DNA of 64,000 nucleotides from Lutibacter sp. (GTDB lineage: Bacteria > Bacteroidota > Bacteroidia > Flavobacteriales > Flavobacteriaceae): positions 58,385 through 122,384 of the forward strand of contig DAIDMK010000006.1 in assembly GCA_027449025.1 (NCBI GenBank), written 5' to 3'. The notes beneath the pieces are model-generated. The model searched no databases. It was not told the origin of the DNA and worked only from the letters and a program-made list of their open reading frames with translations. Positions 9,596 through 18,252 of the stretch are shown in pieces. Made by a program: the position numbers and the translations under genes. The stretch's first letter is position 1. The number at the start of each line of letters is the position of its first letter.

Positions 9596-10357
9596 ATGAA
9601 TAATTGGATTGAATTATTGCAGGAGTTTAAACGAAAAAAGCAGCCTGTGGCGTTGGTTACGGTGACAAAAATTTTAGGGTCTGCTCCTTGTAAAGTAGCT
9701 TCAAAAATGATTGTCACCAAACAAAAAGAAATCTACGGAACTATTGGTGGCGGAAAATTGGAATTTCAGGTGATGGATGAAGCCGTTGTTGCCATTCAAG
9801 AAAATAAAATAAAGGAATTGTCTTTTACTTTAGGTCCAGAATTTGAGCAATGCTGTGGTGGAAAAGTGGAATTAATTATTGAACCTATGAACCAATCTCC
9901 CGAATTATATCTTTTTGGCGCTGGACACATTGGTATTGAATTGTGTCATATCTTAAAAAACACACCGTTCAATATTACCTTGTTGGATGTCCGTGAAAAC
10001 TGGAAAAACACTATTGAAATAGACAAATCCGTTTCTTATAGCGATATTGATTTTGATTTTTACAAACAATTTGTCAACTGGGGACCAAATTGTTATGTTG
10101 CAATTATGACGCACGACCATAAATTGGATTATGAAATAACCGCACTGGCTTTGCACTCCGAAACAAAATATATTGGATTGATTGGCAGTAAAACCAAAAA
10201 AAACAAATTCAATAATTTATTGAAAAAGGAACTCAATTTTGAACCGGGAATTTCTCCCGTTCACTGCCCGATTGGTTTGGATATTGGAGGTTATACCCCA
10301 AAAGAAATTGCCATCAGCATAGCATCGGAATTACTGAAAGAATATTATGGAAAATGA
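9596..10357 (+). CDS. XdhC/CoxI-family molybdenum cofactor maturation protein
   Basis: Cytoplasmic protein of 253 residues that sulfurates, protects and inserts the molybdenum cofactor into xanthine dehydrogenase-type enzymes. The N-terminal XdhC/CoxI domain reads VALVTVTKILGSAPCKVASK, then YGTIGGGKLE, then FEQCCGGKVEL. The C-terminal Rossmann domain starts at ELYLFGAGHIGIELCH (about residue 102) and ends with CPIGLDIGGYTPKEIAISI. The ATG is at 9596, 93 bp after the large subunit, and the end overlaps the next gene by 11 bp. Its client is surely the IorAB-like pair upstream. Confidence 0.92.
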   Translation: MNNWIELLQEFKRKKQPVALVTVTKILGSAPCKVASKMIVTKQKEIYGTIGGGKLEFQVMDEAVVAIQENKIKELSFTLGPEFEQCCGGKVELIIEPMNQSPELYLFGAGHIGIELCHILKNTPFNITLLDVRENWKNTIEIDKSVSYSDIDFDFYKQFVNWGPNCYVAIMTHDHKLDYEITALALHSETKYIGLIGSKTKKNKFNNLLKKELNFEPGISPVHCPIGLDIGGYTPKEIAISIASELLKEYYGK

Positions 10358-10985
10358 GCCAGTTTTTGTATTGCTCGCAGGCGGAAAGTCGGAAAGAATG
10401 GGTGTTGCAAAAGGTTTGCTCAAATACAAACATACTTTTTGGATTTTAGAACAACTTAACCGCATTGCAAAAACAAGTGTTAAAATGGTTTATATCGGAC
10501 TGGGTTATAATTCACAGCACTATTTTGATGCAATTCCCTGGTTTAAAGACTCAATATTCAATGGTGCAGAGTATCAGGGATTAATAGTGAAAATCTTTAT
10601 AAATCCGGCTCCTGAATTTGGTTCTTTTTCAACATTTCAGACGGTTTTGAAAAATATAAATTCTGGTTGTGATGTGCTTGTATGTCCAATCGATGTTCCC
10701 CTTTTAAATTCAGAAGCGCTAAACAACATCATTAAAACAAAAAACAACATTGTAATGCCGAATTTTGAAGGTAAAAACGGTCACCCCATAAAAATGAATG
10801 CCGTTTTTTGGCAAAAACTACTGTTTTTAAATGTTTCTGATGAAAATTATCGTTTGGATTTGCAGATTAAAAAAACAAATCTGGAAGAAATTTCAATAAT
10901 TAAGGTGAACGATGCTTCCGTCATAAAAAATTTAAATACTAAAGCAACCTGGCGTTCATTTTTGAATGAAGAAAAAAATAATTAA
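10347..10985 (+). CDS. MocA/MobA-like molybdenum cofactor nucleotidyltransferase
   Basis: NTP transferase of 212 residues attaching a nucleotide to molybdopterin. The signature LLAGGKSERMG followed by AKGLLKY is at the N-terminus, CPIDVPLLNSEAL marks the metal site, and NGHPIKM follows, all usual for MobA/MocA. Because the clients belong to the xanthine dehydrogenase family, which uses the cytosine form, a cytidylyltransferase (MocA) is more likely than a guanylyltransferase. It overlaps xdhC by 11 bp and ends the operon. The C-terminal 40 residues are low in recognisable motifs. Confidence 0.85.
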   Translation: MENEPVFVLLAGGKSERMGVAKGLLKYKHTFWILEQLNRIAKTSVKMVYIGLGYNSQHYFDAIPWFKDSIFNGAEYQGLIVKIFINPAPEFGSFSTFQTVLKNINSGCDVLVCPIDVPLLNSEALNNIIKTKNNIVMPNFEGKNGHPIKMNAVFWQKLLFLNVSDENYRLDLQIKKTNLEEISIIKVNDASVIKNLNTKATWRSFLNEEKNN

Positions 10986-10990
10986 GTTAT

Positions 10991-11572
10991 TTAAAACAAC
11001 AACTTAATATTTCCGTAGGTGTTTTCTAAGGCTAACTTGACTTCTGCCACATTTTTAAAAACAACTTTTTCAATTCCTTCTTCCACTTGAGGCGTTAATT
11101 CACCTACAAAATCTGTGTGCATCAAAAACCAATAAGTCATTTTTAAAATGGTTTTGCCTTTTTCTTGATAAATATGATATGTGGTTTCCAAAGGTTCTAC
11201 AATTTGAAGATTTGTGATGCCACACTCTTCTTCAACTTCCCGAACTGCACAATCAGAAATAGATTCCCTTTTTTCCAATTTTCCTTTAGGTAAATCCCAT
11301 TTGTTAAATCGATAAATAAAAAGTACTTCATTATTAGCATTTATAACCTTCCCTCCTGCCGCTTTTTGAATTTTAAAATTTGATTGAAATTGATGCCAGC
11401 ATCCTTCTAAATTTTTACAAAATAATGAGAGGTCTTTTAACTCATTCTGAAACATTTGAGAAACAATTTCATCAACCTGAACGCTTTCAAAGTTAACCAA
11501 GTTAAAATTTATTACTTCTTTCTTATCATCTGTCAAAATAATTGGACAGTCATTCACAAAAACTTTATACAT
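10991..11572 (-). CDS. NUDIX hydrolase
   Basis: Cytosolic hydrolase of 193 residues cleaving a nucleoside diphosphate-X bond. The complete Nudix box GKLEKRESISDCAVREVEEECG is present at about residues 112-133, after a DLPKGK lead. The first 75 residues precede the Nudix fold and are family-typical of flavobacterial neighbours of pyrE. The ATG at 11572 is chosen over a start at 11656, because the longer form would begin inside pyrE and upstream of the candidate -7 box at 11591-11598. The gene is divergent from pyrE with 7 bp between start codons. The substrate is unknown. Confidence 0.88.
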   Translation of the reverse strand: MYKVFVNDCPIILTDDKKEVINFNLVNFESVQVDEIVSQMFQNELKDLSLFCKNLEGCWHQFQSNFKIQKAAGGKVINANNEVLFIYRFNKWDLPKGKLEKRESISDCAVREVEEECGITNLQIVEPLETTYHIYQEKGKTILKMTYWFLMHTDFVGELTPQVEEGIEKVVFKNVAEVKLALENTYGNIKLLF

Positions 11573-11575
11573 TTG
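11568..11575 (+). promoter_or_regulatory. -7 box TACATTTG of pyrE
   Basis: TACATTTG matches TAnnTTTG and ends 4 bp before the pyrE ATG (11580), so transcription would begin at or very near the start codon and the mRNA would be leaderless. The box overlaps the NUDIX start codon on the other strand. Confidence 0.6.
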
Positions 11576-11579
11576 CGTT

Positions 11580-12221
11580 ATGATTTTGAACAAAGATACT
11601 GCAAAAAAAACAGCTGCACTTTTGTTGCAAATAAAAGCAATTAAATTACAGCCCAACGACCCGTTTACTTGGGCTTCAGGATGGAAATCACCTATCTATT
11701 GCGACAATAGAACCACCCTTTCTTTTCCTGAAATACGGACTTACCTTAAAGAAAATATAGCCAAAATTATTGACCAAGAATATGGCAAACCCGATGTTAT
11801 TGCGGGAGTTGCCACTGGCGCTATCGCCATCGGAATGTTAGTGGCTCAGGAGTTAAATATTCCATTCATTTATGTAAGACCAGAACCAAAAAGCCACGGA
11901 AGAAAAAACCAGGTTGAAGGATATTTGGAAAAAAATAAAAATGTAGTGGTTATTGAAGACCTTATCAGCACCGGAAAAAGCAGTTTAAATGCTGTAAAAG
12001 CGTTGCAGGCTGAAGGCGCAAACGTAAAAGGAATGGTAGCCATTTTTTCTTATGGATTTGATATTGCCGAAGAAAATTTTAAAGAAGCCAATGTTAAATT
12101 GCATACGTTAAGCAATTATGATTATTTGTTGGAACAATCTCTCGACAATAGTTACATTACAGAAAAAGAGTTAAAAACACTTAGAGAATGGAGAGAAAAT
12201 CCGAGCGAGTGGAAACAATAA
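11580..12221 (+). CDS. pyrE: Orotate phosphoribosyltransferase
   Basis: Transfers phosphoribose from PRPP to orotate to give OMP in pyrimidine synthesis. 213 residues, the family length. FTWASGWKSPIYCDNR near the N-terminus, then IAGVATGAIAIGM, then the PRPP loop VVVIEDLISTGKSS are diagnostic. The start at 11580 matches the conserved N-terminus MILNKDTAKKTA. It is followed after 10 bp by an SRPBCC protein, and the pair ends at a strong hairpin at 12648-12680. Very likely leaderless (see the -7 box at 11568). Confidence 0.96.
   Translation: MILNKDTAKKTAALLLQIKAIKLQPNDPFTWASGWKSPIYCDNRTTLSFPEIRTYLKENIAKIIDQEYGKPDVIAGVATGAIAIGMLVAQELNIPFIYVRPEPKSHGRKNQVEGYLEKNKNVVVIEDLISTGKSSLNAVKALQAEGANVKGMVAIFSYGFDIAEENFKEANVKLHTLSNYDYLLEQSLDNSYITEKELKTLREWRENPSEWKQ
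11591..11598 (-). promoter_or_regulatory. -7 box TATCTTTG of the NUDIX gene
   Basis: On the minus strand TATCTTTG matches TAnnTTTG and lies 18 bp upstream of the NUDIX ATG at 11572. On the plus strand the same bases are pyrE codons for N-K-D-T, so the promoter is embedded in coding sequence. Confidence 0.55.
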
Positions 12222-12231
12222 ATTAGAAATT

Positions 12232-12621
12232 ATGAACTTAGAAAGTAAAAAATCCGTTGTAAATAAATCTCAAAAAGAGTTATTTGAGTTTTTAACAAAC
12301 CTGCAAAATTTCGAACAATTAATGCCGGCAAACATTGACAAATTTGAAGTTGACGGAGAATCGTTTCTTTTCAGCTTAAAAGGAATGCCCGAAATTAGGC
12401 TTGTGATTAAGGAAAAAAAAGAGTTTGACAAAGTGGTATTGAGCGCCGCAAGCAGCAAATTAAATTTTTCTTTAACCTCACTAATTCAACCTGTTTCGGA
12501 AAACAGTAGTGAGCTACAATTATTATTTGATGGTGATTTTAACCCGATGATGGCGATGATGGTAAAAAGTCCGCTTCAAAAATTTATTGACACCTTGTCC
12601 GAAAATTCAGGAAAACTATAA
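12232..12621 (+). CDS. SRPBCC-family small protein
   Basis: Soluble 129-residue protein with the START/Bet v1-like (SRPBCC) pattern: an opening strand ESKKSVVNKSQKELFEFLTN, the helix LQNFEQLMPANIDKF, alternating strands, and a C-terminal helix MVKSPLQKFIDTLSE. Such folds bind hydrophobic ligands; no ligand is known here. It starts 10 bp after pyrE and shares its terminator, the usual flavobacterial arrangement. No catalytic residues are evident. Confidence 0.8.
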   Translation: MNLESKKSVVNKSQKELFEFLTNLQNFEQLMPANIDKFEVDGESFLFSLKGMPEIRLVIKEKKEFDKVVLSAASSKLNFSLTSLIQPVSENSSELQLLFDGDFNPMMAMMVKSPLQKFIDTLSENSGKL

Positions 12622-12632
12622 ATTTAAAAAAT

Positions 12633-13376
12633 TTAGTTATTACGACTCGCAAATTTGATTTCCTTCAAATCAAATTTGCGGGTTTTTTCATTTTCCAATG
12701 CTATTACCAATTTGCCATCTTCAAAAACATCTATAATTTTTCCAAGAAAAATAGTGCCTTTATTATCTTCAAACATCGTGGGTTTTTGAAACTTATAGAG
12801 CGATTTTAAATATAATTCTTTTAAATTTTGAAACTCTCTCTGCTCAATATAACCTACAAAATTTTGAATTGAAGCAATAATGTCTTCTAACAATAAATCC
12901 TTTTCAAAAGATTTACCCGCTAGCTTTTTTAAGGAAGTAATATTTCCAATAGTCGCAGGAAACTGTTCTTGATTCACATTAAGTCCAATGCCAATTACTG
13001 TTTGCTTAATTAAATTTCCGCTAATAATGTTTTCAATTAAAATTCCAGCAAGTTTGTCTTTATCTGCCAAAATGTCGTTAGGCCATTTAACAAATAAAGG
13101 CGATGAAATATGACTGCGAACAGCAGCCAACAATCCTAAAGAAACCGCCATGCTTAAATAAAACTGATGTTCAATATCAAACGTATTAAATTTAATTAAC
13201 ATACTGAATGTGAGGTTTTTGCCAACTTCAGAGTGCCAAGTAGCGCCCATTTGCCCCCTGCCGGCAGATTGAAAATCAGCAGTCACAACCGTATAACTTT
13301 CAGTATCCTTTTCAACAGCAAGCTTCTTCAAGTATAAATTTGTAGATTCAATGGCATTAAGTTTGATAATATTCAT
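12633..13376 (-). CDS. birA: Biotin--[acetyl-CoA carboxylase] ligase
   Basis: Attaches biotin to the carrier protein of biotin-dependent carboxylases. 247 residues, so it lacks the DNA-binding N-terminal domain of the E. coli repressor form. Motifs: IESTNLYLK, the adenylate loop FQSAGRGQMGATWHSE, FVKWPNDILADKDKLAGILIE, and GIGLNVNQ. The C-terminal SH3-like domain covers about residues 195-247. It converges with the pyrE operon, leaving 11 bp between stops, and diverges from rsfS. A -7 box lies at 13397-13404. Confidence 0.95.
   Translation of the reverse strand: MNIIKLNAIESTNLYLKKLAVEKDTESYTVVTADFQSAGRGQMGATWHSEVGKNLTFSMLIKFNTFDIEHQFYLSMAVSLGLLAAVRSHISSPLFVKWPNDILADKDKLAGILIENIISGNLIKQTVIGIGLNVNQEQFPATIGNITSLKKLAGKSFEKDLLLEDIIASIQNFVGYIEQREFQNLKELYLKSLYKFQKPTMFEDNKGTIFLGKIIDVFEDGKLVIALENEKTRKFDLKEIKFASRNN
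12648..12686 (+). terminator. Terminator of pyrE operon, inside birA coding sequence
   Basis: Perfect 14-bp stem (CGCAAATTTGATTT 12648-12661; AAATCAAATTTGCG 12667-12680) with a 5-nt loop, followed by GGTTTTTT on the plus strand. The same bases encode part of the birA C-terminus (around IKFAS) on the minus strand. A minus-strand transcript would carry the same hairpin but has no good U-run right after it. Confidence 0.85.
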
Positions 13377-13396
13377 TGTAGTATAGATTATTTTAG

Positions 13397-13404
13397 CAAA
13401 GGTA
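13397..13404 (-). promoter_or_regulatory. -7 box TACCTTTG of birA
   Basis: Minus-strand TACCTTTG fits TAnnTTTG and lies 20 bp upstream of the birA ATG. It is 30 bp from the opposing rsfS box, so the two promoters are back to back. No clear -33 TTTG. Confidence 0.55.
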
Positions 13405-13434
13405 CTTTACACACATTATGTTGTAAAAAAATAA

Positions 13435-13442
13435 TAACTTTG
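13435..13442 (+). promoter_or_regulatory. -7 box TAACTTTG of rsfS operon
   Basis: TAACTTTG fits TAnnTTTG and sits 21 bp upstream of the ATG at 13464. Its position rules out the upstream TTG at 13440 as the start, since that would be inside the promoter. No clear -33 element. Confidence 0.6.
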
Positions 13443-13463
13443 CACAAAACTAAAAAAAAATTA

Positions 13464-13835
13464 ATGGCAAAAAAAAATAATAACGCAGACGACTTAATTG
13501 TAGCAATTTTAAAGGCAATAGATGATGTTAAGGGCGTAAACGTTCAAATTTTAGATTTGAGGGAAATTGATAATACCGTTTGTGATTATTTTATTACCTG
13601 CACAGGAACTTCAAACACTCACGTAAATGCTATTTCTGGCATTATACAAAAACAAGTGAGCAAAACAACAAAAGAAAAACCTTGGCATGTTGAAGGTGAA
13701 GGCAATGCAGAATGGATTTTATTGGATTACGTAAATATTGTGGTACATGTATTTCAAAAACATATAAGAGAATATTACGACATTGAAAGATTATGGGGTG
13801 ATGCAAAAATCACCAAAATTGCTACTACAAATTAA
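13464..13835 (+). CDS. rsfS: Ribosomal silencing factor
   Basis: RsfS/Iojap protein of 123 residues; it binds ribosomal protein uL14 and blocks subunit joining when nutrients run low. Recognised from IVAILKAIDDVKGVNVQILD, CDYFITCTGTSNTHV, KPWHVEGEGNAEWILLDY and HVFQKHIREYYDIERLWGDA. The start MAKKNNNADD at 13464 is chosen for family fit and promoter position. It opens a run in which ftsH follows after 26 bp. Confidence 0.95.
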   Translation: MAKKNNNADDLIVAILKAIDDVKGVNVQILDLREIDNTVCDYFITCTGTSNTHVNAISGIIQKQVSKTTKEKPWHVEGEGNAEWILLDYVNIVVHVFQKHIREYYDIERLWGDAKITKIATTN

Positions 13836-13861
13836 ATTTTACAAATAATTTAAAAAAGATA

Positions 13862-15859
13862 ATGACTCAAAAAACTAAAAATACGCCAAATAACAAAGGC
13901 ATAAAACCTCCTAAATTTAATTTTTATTGGATTTATGGCGGTATTTTCGTTCTATTTCTTGTATATCAATTTTTTAGCGCTGGAGATTTATCTTCCAAAA
14001 ATTTGAGCCAAAATGAATTTAAAACAATTTTGGTTGACAACGATATTTCTAGAATTGAAATTGTAAATAAAAATATTGCCAATATTTATATTAAAAAAGA
14101 AGCGCAAGACAAGGAAAAACACAAAAAAAATAAAATTTCCATGTACGCTGGCGATGCGCCAATGTATTCGTATTCCTTTGGTGATTTACAAAATTTCGAA
14201 AAAGAATTAGGTGCGGAAAAGGAAGCAAAACAGTTGGATTTTGATGTTAAAAATGTTGAAAGAACCAATTTTTTTGAACAAATATTAATGTACTTACCTT
14301 TTATATTTTTAATTGGTTTGTGGATTTATTTTATGCGAAGAATGTCGGGCGGTAGCGCTGGAGGCGGTGGTGGACAAATATTTAGCATCGGGAAATCCAA
14401 AGCAAAATTATTTGATCAGGATCAGAAAGTAAAAACTTCCTTTAAAGATGTAGCCGGATTAGAAGGTGCAAAAGAAGAAATTCAGGAAATTGTGGACTTC
14501 TTAAAAAGTCCAGACAAATATACTTCACTTGGTGGAAAAATTCCGAAAGGAGCCTTATTGGTTGGCCCTCCGGGAACAGGTAAAACATTATTAGCAAAAG
14601 CAGTTGCGGGTGAAGCAGGTGTACCGTTTTTTTCACTATCAGGTTCAGATTTTGTTGAAATGTTTGTAGGAGTTGGTGCTTCCAGAGTTCGGGATTTATT
14701 TAAACAGGCACAACAAAAAGCACCATCTATTATTTTTATTGATGAAATTGATGCAGTTGGAAGATCGCGTGGAAAAAATAATGTTACAGGTGGAAATGAT
14801 GAAAGAGAAAATACATTAAACCAATTACTGACTGAAATGGACGGTTTTGGAACCGATACCAATGTTATTGTAATTGCGGCGACCAACCGTGCAGATGTAT
14901 TGGACAAAGCGTTACTGAGAGCCGGCCGATTTGACCGTCAGATTTATGTGGACTTGCCAAATTTAACAGAGCGTGAAGCTATTTTCAAGGTTCATATAAA
15001 ACCGTTAAAACTTCATAAAGATGTTGATATTAATTTTTTATCACAACAAACGCCTGGTTTTTCGGGAGCTGATATTGCAAATTTATGTAATGAAGCTGCA
15101 TTAATTGCGGCTAGAAAAAGCAAAAAAGCGGTACATCATCAAGATTTCTTAGATGCTGTTGATAGGATTGTTGGCGGACTTGAGAAAAAAAACAAACTAA
15201 TTTCACCTAGAGAAAAGAAAACAATCGCTTTTCATGAAGCTGGTCATGCAACTGCCAGTTGGATGTTAGAACATGCTGCACCATTGGTAAAAGTGACCAT
15301 TGTACCAAGAGGACAATCCTTGGGTGCTGCCTGGTATTTACCAGAAGAACGTCAAATTGTGCAAACAGAACAGATGTTGGATGAAATGTGTGCAACTCTT
15401 GCAGGAAGAGCAGCTGAAAAAATAATCTTTGACAGAATATCGACTGGTGCCTTAAACGATCTTGAAAAAGTAACTAGACAGGCAAGAGCAATGGTAACTG
15501 TTTATGGTTTAAACGACAAAATTGGTAATATTACATATTATGATTCTTCTGGGCAATCCGATTACAACTTCACCAAACCTTATAGTGAAGATACGGCCCA
15601 AATTATTGATAAAGAAATTTCGATATTAATTGAAGAACAATACCAAAGAGCCATTAAAATATTGAGTGACAATAAAGATAAGTTAACTACTTTGGCTGAA
15701 TTGTTATTGGAAAAAGAAGTAATCTTCAAAAAAGATTTAGAAGTTATTTTTGGGAAAAGACTTTTTGAAAATGAGTTTGCACAATTGGTAACTGAAGATG
15801 TAACTGATGAAAGTCCTCAAGAAACAAATATTGAAAATTCAATAGAAACACAAGAGTAA
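13862..15859 (+). CDS. ftsH: ATP-dependent zinc metalloprotease FtsH
   Basis: Membrane-anchored AAA+ protease degrading misfolded and short-lived membrane and cytosolic proteins. 665 residues: a transmembrane segment at about 22-40, a periplasmic domain, a second segment at about 140-157, a Gly-rich linker, then the AAA domain with GPPGTGKT (about 236-243), [11 protein letters not shown] and the second region of homology [21 protein letters not shown]. The protease part has the zinc site HEAGHATA (about 455-462). All catalytic motifs are intact. It lies between rsfS and a LUD-domain gene, a conserved flavobacterial order. Confidence 0.97.
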   Translation: MTQKTKNTPNNKGIKPPKFNFYWIYGGIFVLFLVYQFFSAGDLSSKNLSQNEFKTILVDNDISRIEIVNKNIANIYIKKEAQDKEKHKKNKISMYAGDAPMYSYSFGDLQNFEKELGAEKEAKQLDFDVKNVERTNFFEQILMYLPFIFLIGLWIYFMRRMSGGSAGGGGGQIFSIGKSKAKLFDQDQKVKTSFKDVAGLEGAKEEIQEIVDFLKSPDKYTSLGGKIPKGALLVGPPGTGKTLLAKAVAGEAGVPFFSLSGSDFVEMFVGVGASRVRDLFKQAQQKAPSIIFIDEIDAVGRSRGKNNVTGGNDERENTLNQLLTEMDGFGTDTNVIVIAATNRADVLDKALLRAGRFDRQIYVDLPNLTEREAIFKVHIKPLKLHKDVDINFLSQQTPGFSGADIANLCNEAALIAARKSKKAVHHQDFLDAVDRIVGGLEKKNKLISPREKKTIAFHEAGHATASWMLEHAAPLVKVTIVPRGQSLGAAWYLPEERQIVQTEQMLDEMCATLAGRAAEKIIFDRISTGALNDLEKVTRQARAMVTVYGLNDKIGNITYYDSSGQSDYNFTKPYSEDTAQIIDKEISILIEEQYQRAIKILSDNKDKLTTLAELLLEKEVIFKKDLEVIFGKRLFENEFAQLVTEDVTDESPQETNIENSIETQE

Positions 15860-15901
15860 ATTGCCAACTTTTTTATATTTTTGGAATTATTCAATTTAAT
15901 A

Positions 15902-16489
15902 ATGAGTTTTTTCAAAAAATTATTTAATATCCCTGAGCCAAAAGAGACTGAAGAGGAATCTTTAGCACATCTAGACTTGCCAATTGATCAGATTTTTGTT
16001 AAAAATTTCATCAAAAATAATGGCAAGTTTTTGTATTGCACCACTTTAGTAGAAGTTACACAGAATATAGCTAAAATAATTGAAGAGAATTCTTGGAAAA
16101 CCATAAGTTGTAATGATAACGATTTACTTAAACTTTTAAAAGCAATTAAAATTGAAACTACAGAAAAATTCAATAGCAAATTGCCTTTTTTTCTAAGTTG
16201 TGAACATCTAATTGCTGAAAATGGCAGTATTTTATTTTCTTCAAATCAACTTAAAGAGCATAAAATTTCTGAATTGTCTGAAAACTTTATTGTTTATGCA
16301 ACAACCAGTCAATTAGTAAATACAAAAGGAGAAAGCCTAACAGGGATTAAATCGCGCTATCAGGGAAATATTCCCAGCAATATCAGCGCAATAAACAATT
16401 TTAATATAGAAGCCATAAAAGAAGATTTTATGAGTTACGGCAACACAAATTCAAAAAACTTATATTTGCTATTGTTTGAAGACCTATAA
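15902..16489 (+). CDS. LUD-domain protein
   Basis: Soluble protein of 195 residues. The later part (LSCEHLIAENGSILFSSNQ, then NFIVYATTSQLV, then GIKSRYQGNIPSNISAINNF) is the LUD (LutB/LutC/YkgG) pattern; family members act around lactate utilisation in other bacteria, but the flavobacterial ftsH-linked version has no established job. The ATG at 15902 is preferred over 15881 because MSFFKKLFN matches relatives. It ends 3 bp before cdsA. The context suggests co-expression with membrane lipid and quality-control genes. Confidence 0.8.
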   Translation: MSFFKKLFNIPEPKETEEESLAHLDLPIDQIFVKNFIKNNGKFLYCTTLVEVTQNIAKIIEENSWKTISCNDNDLLKLLKAIKIETTEKFNSKLPFFLSCEHLIAENGSILFSSNQLKEHKISELSENFIVYATTSQLVNTKGESLTGIKSRYQGNIPSNISAINNFNIEAIKEDFMSYGNTNSKNLYLLLFEDL

Positions 16490-16492
16490 ATT

Positions 16493-17308
16493 ATGAAATT
16501 AATTGTAAAACGTACATTATCAGGCCTTATTTTTGTTAGTGTTTTAATATTCTCTATTCTATTCAGTAAAATATCATTCATCTTAATTTTTTTTATTTCC
16601 ATGCTGTTTTGCTTGTATGAATTTAAAAAAATGATTCAGTTAAAAAGTGTATTTCCCTATATTATTGGAACGCTACTTTTTATTTTTGGAAACATATTAA
16701 ACGTGGAAGATGTACCTGCAAGAGTTATATTTGAATATGTGGGTGTCATGCTTTTTTTAACTATTTTCATCACTTTTGCTTCAATTCTGTTTGCAAAAAA
16801 GGAAGAAGTTGTAAGCCATTTGGGTAAAATTTATCTCACCATCATCTATATCGTTGTTCCATTTACTTTAATTGTGCAAATACCCTTTTTAAACGCTACA
16901 TTTAATTATGTAAATACCACAATTTTAGGCGTTTTTATTTTAATTTGGACCAGTGATACGTTTGCTTTTTTGGTTGGGAAAAATTTTGGAAAAAACAAAT
17001 TATTGGAACGCATTTCACCCAATAAAACAATAGAAGGTTTTGTTGGCGGTATGGTTTTTACTTTTTTAGCGAGTTTTGTTTTAGCAAATCAATTTACGTC
17101 TCTTACCCAAAAACAGTGGCTTGTTATTGCGGGTATTGTTAGTATCTTTGGTGTATTGGGCGATTTAATTGAATCAATGTTCAAAAGACAGGCAGGCGTA
17201 AAAGACAGCAGTAATTTAATTCCAGGTCACGGTGGGTTTTTAGACAGGTTTGACAGTGTTATTTTTGCTGCACCATTTATTTTTATTTACTTACAATTAG
17301 CTAGTTAA
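16493..17308 (+). CDS. cdsA: Phosphatidate cytidylyltransferase
   Basis: Makes CDP-diacylglycerol from phosphatidic acid and CTP, the branch point of phospholipid synthesis. 271 residues with about seven to eight hydrophobic segments. The C-terminal signature is clear: SDTFAFLVGKNFGKNKL, then ISPNKTIEGFVGG, then GVLGDLIESMFKRQAGVKD, then LIPGHGGFLDRFDS. It lies 2 bp before psd, the enzyme acting two steps later on the serine branch, so the pair is a lipid cassette. Confidence 0.96.
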   Translation: MKLIVKRTLSGLIFVSVLIFSILFSKISFILIFFISMLFCLYEFKKMIQLKSVFPYIIGTLLFIFGNILNVEDVPARVIFEYVGVMLFLTIFITFASILFAKKEEVVSHLGKIYLTIIYIVVPFTLIVQIPFLNATFNYVNTTILGVFILIWTSDTFAFLVGKNFGKNKLLERISPNKTIEGFVGGMVFTFLASFVLANQFTSLTQKQWLVIAGIVSIFGVLGDLIESMFKRQAGVKDSSNLIPGHGGFLDRFDSVIFAAPFIFIYLQLAS

Positions 17309-17310
17309 TT

Positions 17311-17961
17311 ATGTTTCATAAAGAAGGTTTTAAAATAATAATCATTGCCACCTTTATTATAGGTGTAGGCATCTTGGCAATTGACAAGCTGGTTGTATTA
17401 ATTTGGTTAAACAAACTATTGTCGTTGATATTGTTGGGTTTTTATGCATTGATTTTACAATTTTTCAGAAATCCGAAAAGACAAACAATCATAAGTGATG
17501 CCCATATAATTGCACCTGTTGATGGCAAAGTGGTTGTTATTGAAGAAGTTTTGGAAAAAGAATATTTTAAGGAAAAAAGACTGCAGGTTTCCATATTTAT
17601 GTCGCCAATAAACGTTCATGTAACAAGATATCCGATTGGTGGAGAAATTGTATTCAGTAAATATCATCCAGGAAAATATTTAGTGGCCTGGCATCCAAAA
17701 GCCTCTGAAGACAATGAAAGAACCACCGTTGTTATCTCCAATAATTTTGCGGGTGAAGTATTGTATCGCCAAGTAGCAGGTGCATTGGCTAAGCGCATTG
17801 TAAACTATGCAAAACCACAAATGCAAGTAATCCAAGGAAGTGATTCCGGTTTTATAAAATTTGGCTCTAGAGTTGATGTTTTTTTACCATTAAATGCGGT
17901 AATCAAGGTGAATTTGAATGATCGCGTTAAAGGCGGGGAACAAATCATTGCAACACTCTAA
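17311..17961 (+). CDS. psd: Phosphatidylserine decarboxylase-family protein
   Basis: Converts phosphatidylserine to phosphatidylethanolamine with a self-made pyruvoyl group. 216 residues, the short archaeal-like form. Two N-terminal hydrophobic segments, then IIAPVDGKVVVIEE, MSPINVHVTRYPI, YHPGKYLVAWHPKASEDNER and, near the C-terminus, IKFGSRVDVFLP. The Gly-Ser in FGS is the expected self-cleavage site where the Ser becomes the pyruvoyl group. It is tightly linked to cdsA; ACBP follows after 19 bp. Confidence 0.93.
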   Translation: MFHKEGFKIIIIATFIIGVGILAIDKLVVLIWLNKLLSLILLGFYALILQFFRNPKRQTIISDAHIIAPVDGKVVVIEEVLEKEYFKEKRLQVSIFMSPINVHVTRYPIGGEIVFSKYHPGKYLVAWHPKASEDNERTTVVISNNFAGEVLYRQVAGALAKRIVNYAKPQMQVIQGSDSGFIKFGSRVDVFLPLNAVIKVNLNDRVKGGEQIIATL

Positions 17962-17980
17962 ATTTTTTAAGACGATAATT

Positions 17981-18247
17981 ATGGCAAAAAAATTAGACAT
18001 CGCTTTTAAAGAAGCATACAGAATTTCATCAACTACAACCATAAAACTTCCTCCTGATGTGATGCTGCAATTATATGCCTATTATAAGCAGGCAACAAAA
18101 GGGCGTAATTATCAACAACCTTCAGGTGATGTTGAATTAAGAAACGCTTTTAAATTAAACGCGTGGTTTCAGCTTAGTCAAATTAGCGAGGATGATGCAA
18201 AAAAAGAATATATTAAACTTGTAAATAAATATTTAATAAACTACTAA
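17981..18247 (+). CDS. Acyl-CoA-binding protein homolog
   Basis: A four-helix ACBP-fold protein of 88 residues that would carry long-chain acyl-CoA in the cytosol. LDIAFKEAYRISS, then LPPDVMLQLYAYYKQATKG, then FKLNAWFQLSQISEDDAKKEYI line up with the family's ligand-binding helices (YxxYKQAT and KxxAW). The start MAKKLD at 17981 avoids the overlap that a start at 17918 would create with psd. Its place behind cdsA and psd suggests a link to acyl supply for phospholipids. Confidence 0.88.
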   Translation: MAKKLDIAFKEAYRISSTTTIKLPPDVMLQLYAYYKQATKGRNYQQPSGDVELRNAFKLNAWFQLSQISEDDAKKEYIKLVNKYLINY

Positions 18248-18252
18248 CTATT

